The notes beneath the pieces were generated by a model. That model saw only the letters and a list, made by a program, of their open reading frames with translations. It had not been told where the DNA came from and did not search any database. Below are positions 8,801 to 10,305 of a stretch of 10,305 nt of DNA, piece after piece (positions within the stretch are counted from its first letter, which is position 1; each line of letters starts with the position of its first letter). The DNA is from Prosthecobacter sp. (GTDB lineage: Bacteria > Verrucomicrobiota > Verrucomicrobiia > Verrucomicrobiales > Verrucomicrobiaceae). The stretch spans positions 1 through 10,305 of the forward strand of contig JAOZVT010000528.1 in NCBI GenBank assembly GCA_025869455.1, written 5' to 3'. The position numbers and the translations under genes are program-made.

Positions 8801-10003
8801 TTTGCTATCACAGCCCTGCCCACTGGGATGGGCGGCAGCTTCGTCGGGCCTCTGGGCCGCGCTGTGGCTATCAATGGATTCTTGGGAGGATGTGTCAAAT
8901 TCCAGGTCACCAGCACAGGCGGGCTTACCGGCACCGTCACACTGGGAAGCAAATCGTACAAAGTCGCCACCCTGCTGGACACCTCTCTGGATTCTCCTGA
9001 AGCCAGTTTCAGCTTATCCCGCCCAGGACAAACTGCGCTGGACGTATCTCTGCGTGTCGATGCCACGGCTCAAGCCATCTACGGTGAACTGACTGACGGA
9101 ACCACCATTCTGCCCTTCATTGCGCGTCAACCCCTGACCCTGGTCGATGCTTATGCTGGCGACTACACCCTGGCTCTGTTGCTGGATGGTGCTGATCAGG
9201 AAGATGAAACCTTGCCGCAAGGAGCCAGTATTGGTGCTTTCAAGTTAGCGACCCATGGTGCCGCGACTGGGGTGATCGTCTTGGCCGACAATAGCAAGAT
9301 GACCTTTAGTGGACCTCTTGAGCAAAATGGTCATCTGACTGTCTTCAGCCTTCTCTATAAAGGCGCTGGCTCGTTGCTCGGCGTCTTTAATATCGAAGCC
9401 CCAGTCACCGTTGATGAAGTCAGCTCGACCACTGGCAATCTCGCCGTCTCTGAATTTTCCTGGTTCAAAGGCTCCGTGGCCAAAGACCGTGCCTATGGGG
9501 ATGGATTTGGTCCCCTTGATCTTCAGATTGTGGGACGCAAATACAACACCCCCGCAACAGGTGAACTTGCCCTTGACGCACCGTCGGGTCCTGGCAATGC
9601 CACGCTTACATTCACGGATGGCGGAGCACCAGATCCTGAAACAAGACTGAATTTGGACACGATCGAAATCGGTCTGAAAAAGACCCTCATCACCGAACCG
9701 AATCCAGCCAAGATCAAACTATCGGTCGTCGCAGGTGCTCCAGGAAAATTCAAACCTGGAACTAGCGGCAGCTTCAAAGGAACCTTTGAGCTGATGGATA
9801 CTGACACAAGCGTGACACCGAACAAATCGCTGAAGCGCAAGGCAGGCTTTCAGGGGATGATTGTGGACGATGGCGAGAGTCTGAAGGGCTATGGCTTCTT
9901 CTTGCTACCGCAGATGCCAACAGCAGAACCTCGGACGACATTGAAGACCTCGCCGATCCTCTCTGGCGGCGTTTTATTGGAAGCCGTTCAAATCAACGAA
10001 TAA
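5894..10003 (+). CDS. Large exported repeat protein with Ig-like tail, function unknown
   Basis: A 1369-residue exported protein of unknown function. Layout: signal peptide 1-26 (RFLTGAALLLGSLTASA, then HISYSGRDF); N-terminal domain about 27-260; three tandem domains of about 166 residues at 265-429, 453-618 and 634-800; one Ig-like domain about 807-889 (SYQWSHNGKAISDG, DEGSYTVEVRNAAG); one He_PIG-like domain about 891-972 (GLPRGLTFDRKTNIISGRP); and the C-terminal module 973-1369 shared with the preceding protein. There is no CxxCH motif, transmembrane helix after the signal peptide, LPXTG or PEP-CTERM signal. The N-terminal domain looks like a diverged relative of the repeats: SFTLYRG matches GFSIYQG, and LPAGEYSLALGSNAPA matches LPAGDYSIFVGGANYA, in the same order. 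A role in surface display, adhesion or ligand binding is plausible but inferred. Clustered Asp, His and Asn in the repeats suggest metal or calcium binding. Confidence 0.88.
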   Translation: MKTKRYSIHRFLTGAALLLGSLTASAHISYSGRDFGVVVPNTAPVTLSNQAVTSNFGWADGTDADFGDSHKLRAFRFSLAAPAYVTITFSGSTNGGTKDGSIKPGFSIYQGLAHLSPITDAPGSPDHDGSAISLAYLASLGGDAKEGVFRSLTDWRVGGDNQTGPTFDFEAADGLSTFVFMGYVVDGDASLFGPASGIVGDGNADGTATKSLYLPAGDYSIFVGGANYAGQSPTPDATSYGLTGTISASAFTYAAVDPSENGIPYQHQVSLGTSSSGSFSSHVGAWSWEDNSLFAEGEPSVGWTHTSNWAALHLQKDTILTVTMARDANVPWPSEEEPDRKADTSSMFPSMTLYRGLDNDTDQSHTYNNRGNIDWAEDIQYVDHVDNSTEETITRTWYLPAGDYTLALGSNAPATNTLRQGFNVSFSTQESGTVDPVPNTYLPPDYVGTGGIGYTYTVIAGAGETGSFSNHVGAWSWEDNALFSPGQPPVGWTHTSNWLALKLQEDVYFSLTMERDANVPWPSTEEPDRKADTSSMFPSFTLYRGWDNDGPDHHTYNNRGNVIWAEDIRYVDHVDNSTADKVTRTWRLPAGEYSLALGSNAPANNALRQGYKATYSTSSVAGVISGDPASGGIGYAHIISVGRGDSGNFSDHVGAWSWEDNSLFDAENGEPPVGWTHTSRWVALQVKDNLTLNLTVSRDAHVPWPTTEEPGRVADTESMFPSFTLWRGWDNDGADSHTYNNRGDVSWAEDITYFDHYDNSTQETITRSYTLAPGYYTFAVGSNAPATNTLRQGFNFAWTTDTPVVIPPVITQQPKGAELVEGKKVSFSVKAAGPDLSYQWSHNGKAISDGTSNTLLINETSLSDEGSYTVEVRNAAGWVTSSAASLGVIAIPVVDGFDIPDLMVGQPIELELTASNNPTGFAVKGLPRGLTFDRKTNIISGRPLVVSPSVTVEVIASNKAGKSEMTTDTFAITALPTGMGGSFVGPLGRAVAINGFLGGCVKFQVTSTGGLTGTVTLGSKSYKVATLLDTSLDSPEASFSLSRPGQTALDVSLRVDATAQAIYGELTDGTTILPFIARQPLTLVDAYAGDYTLALLLDGADQEDETLPQGASIGAFKLATHGAATGVIVLADNSKMTFSGPLEQNGHLTVFSLLYKGAGSLLGVFNIEAPVTVDEVSSTTGNLAVSEFSWFKGSVAKDRAYGDGFGPLDLQIVGRKYNTPATGELALDAPSGPGNATLTFTDGGAPDPETRLNLDTIEIGLKKTLITEPNPAKIKLSVVAGAPGKFKPGTSGSFKGTFELMDTDTSVTPNKSLKRKAGFQGMIVDDGESLKGYGFFLLPQMPTAEPRTTLKTSPILSGGVLLEAVQINE
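6686..7180 (+). repeat. Tandem domain repeat, unit 1
   Basis: First of three close in-frame domain copies (165 residues). Landmarks: HVGAWSWEDNSLF, VGWTHTSNW, RDANVPWP, EEPDRKADTSSMFPS, HTYNNRG, WAEDI, YVDHVDNST, LPAGDYTLALGSNAPATN. By eye it differs from unit 2 at about 40 of some 150 aligned residues. The DNA differs far more at third codon positions, which points to selection on the protein rather than recent duplication. Confidence 0.88.
7250..7747 (+). repeat. Tandem domain repeat, unit 2
   Basis: Second copy (166 residues), after a linker of about 23 residues that includes VDPVPNTYLPPDYVGTG. The same landmarks occur in the same order: HVGAWSWEDNALF, VGWTHTSNW, RDANVPWPSTEEPDRKADTS, FTLYRGWDNDG, HTYNNRG, YVDHVDNST and LPAGEYSLALGSNAPANN. 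Confidence 0.88.
7793..8293 (+). repeat. Tandem domain repeat, unit 3
   Basis: Third and most diverged of the three close copies (167 residues), after a short linker of about 15 residues. It keeps HVGAWSWEDNSLF, VGWTHTSRW, RDAHVPWPTTEEP, SMFPSFTLWRGWDNDG, HTYNNRG, WAEDI and AVGSNAPATNTLRQGFN, with changes such as YFDHYDNST for YVDHVDNST and LAPGYY for LPAGDY. It carries two extra residues in the loop after SLF. Confidence 0.86.
8312..10000 (+). repeat. Shared tail, copy 2: Ig, He_PIG-like, C-terminal module
   Basis: Codes residues 807-1369 of the repeat protein. It has the same order as copy 1 but only one Ig-like domain. Matching landmarks: VITQQP, GLPRGLTFD...ISGRP, LADNSKMTFSGP, FGPLDLQIVGRKY, GGAPDPETRLNL, DTSVTPNKSLKR, KGYGFFLLPQMPTAEPRTT and SPILSGGVLLEA. 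The protein ends 5 residues after the last match, as the neighbour ends 3 residues after its own, so this motif is truly C-terminal. Confidence 0.8.
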
Positions 10004-10030
10004 ACCCCAGACAAGATGGAAGAAATGACG

Positions 10031-10036
10031 AAGGAA
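10031..10036 (+). promoter_or_regulatory. Shine-Dalgarno-like site for the last gene
   Basis: AAGGAA, 6 bases before the ATG at 10043. It is the only good Shine-Dalgarno-like site before a gene start in the window and favours 10043 over the in-frame ATGs at 10016 and 10025. Confidence 0.5.
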
Positions 10037-10042
10037 CCATCC

Positions 10043-10305
10043 ATGAAGACCATGAGTTTACCAGCCTTCATAGATCCCCAGCGTAGAAGCTCACGCCTCC
10101 TTCGCTGGGCCTTCGTCATCTCTTTCTTTTTCATTTTTTCATCTATCTCATTCGCCCATCACGGCCGGGATTTTATTCTCGTTCAGGACAGCGCCATTCC
10201 TTCTCAATTCAAAGGCGTCGCCATCGCCGGTTATGAGTGGCAACGCGATGGTGACACAGATTCCTTTTCCACAGAGCCTGGTTTTTTCGTCGGTCTGGCT
10301 CCGGC
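10043..10305 (+). CDS. Exported protein, 3' end cut by the window edge, function unknown
   Basis: The first 87 codons of an open frame that runs off the right edge. The N-terminus has a basic stretch (DPQRRSSRLLRW), then a strongly hydrophobic segment (AFVIGL-like: AFVISFFFIFSSISF) and a likely cleavage before or after AHHGRDF, so the protein is exported. The mature start HHGRDFILVQDSAIP resembles the SGRDFGVVVPNTAP start of the preceding large protein, hinting at a related N-terminal element. The visible remainder (EWQRDGDTDSFSTEPGFFVGLAP) could be the first strands of an outer-membrane barrel or another beta-rich domain, but too little is present to decide. In-frame ATGs at 10016 and 10025 would lengthen the N-terminus by 9 or 6 residues; I prefer 10043 because of the AAGGAA site. 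The gap after the preceding stop is 39 bases, so an operon is possible. Confidence 0.7.
   Translation, partial: MKTMSLPAFIDPQRRSSRLLRWAFVISFFFIFSSISFAHHGRDFILVQDSAIPSQFKGVAIAGYEWQRDGDTDSFSTEPGFFVGLAP

Noticed and set aside
8494..9066. Antisense open frame of 190 codons across the Ig, He_PIG and tail region
   Set aside because: It is a shadow of conserved sense-strand domains, with no signal peptide, motif or start context of its own.
10004..10042. Intrinsic terminator after the repeat protein
   Set aside because: The 39-base gap shows no GC-rich hairpin followed by a run of T.

Overview
The window carries six genes, all on the + strand and tightly packed, with no RNA gene, mobile element or CRISPR array that I can see. 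The style of the proteins suggests Verrucomicrobiota or a close relative in the PVC group: exported proteins over 1300 residues long, YVTN beta-propeller fused to c-type cytochrome, bacterial Ig-like and putative-Ig (He_PIG-like) domains, and a long conserved C-terminal module. This assignment is an inference from domain style, not from a marker gene.

Left part (1-1484): a partial monohaem c-type cytochrome, cut by the left edge; a membrane-anchored SCO-family (SCO1/SenC) thioredoxin-fold protein; and a small secreted heavy-metal-associated (HMA-like) protein with a CxxC site. They are separated by 3 and 4 bases. The third gene overlaps the fourth by one base (TGATG), so these four genes look like one operon. 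Cytochrome, SCO and HMA together point to copper handling and electron transfer in the periplasm, plausibly serving a copper enzyme encoded upstream of the window.

Middle (1484-5818): a 1444-residue exported protein with a YVTN beta-propeller, a two-haem (CCP/MauG-like) cytochrome region, an Asp-rich calcium-type loop, two Ig-like domains, a He_PIG-like domain and a C-terminal module of about 390 residues.

Right part (5894-10003): a 1369-residue exported protein with no haem motif. It has an N-terminal domain and three close tandem copies of a Trp/Asp-rich domain of about 166 residues that I do not recognise. It then ends with the same Ig, He_PIG-like and C-terminal module tail as its neighbour. 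A sixth gene starts at about 10043 and runs off the right edge. It has a signal peptide followed by HHGRDF, which echoes the SGRDF just after the signal peptide of the fifth protein.

The most interesting features are the shared tail, which looks like a common display or sorting cassette joined to different functional heads (redox in one, repeat array in the other), and the unfamiliar tandem repeat domain. No clear terminator is visible between any of the genes. The gaps of 75 and 39 bases before the fifth and sixth genes leave open whether they are co-transcribed with the redox operon.
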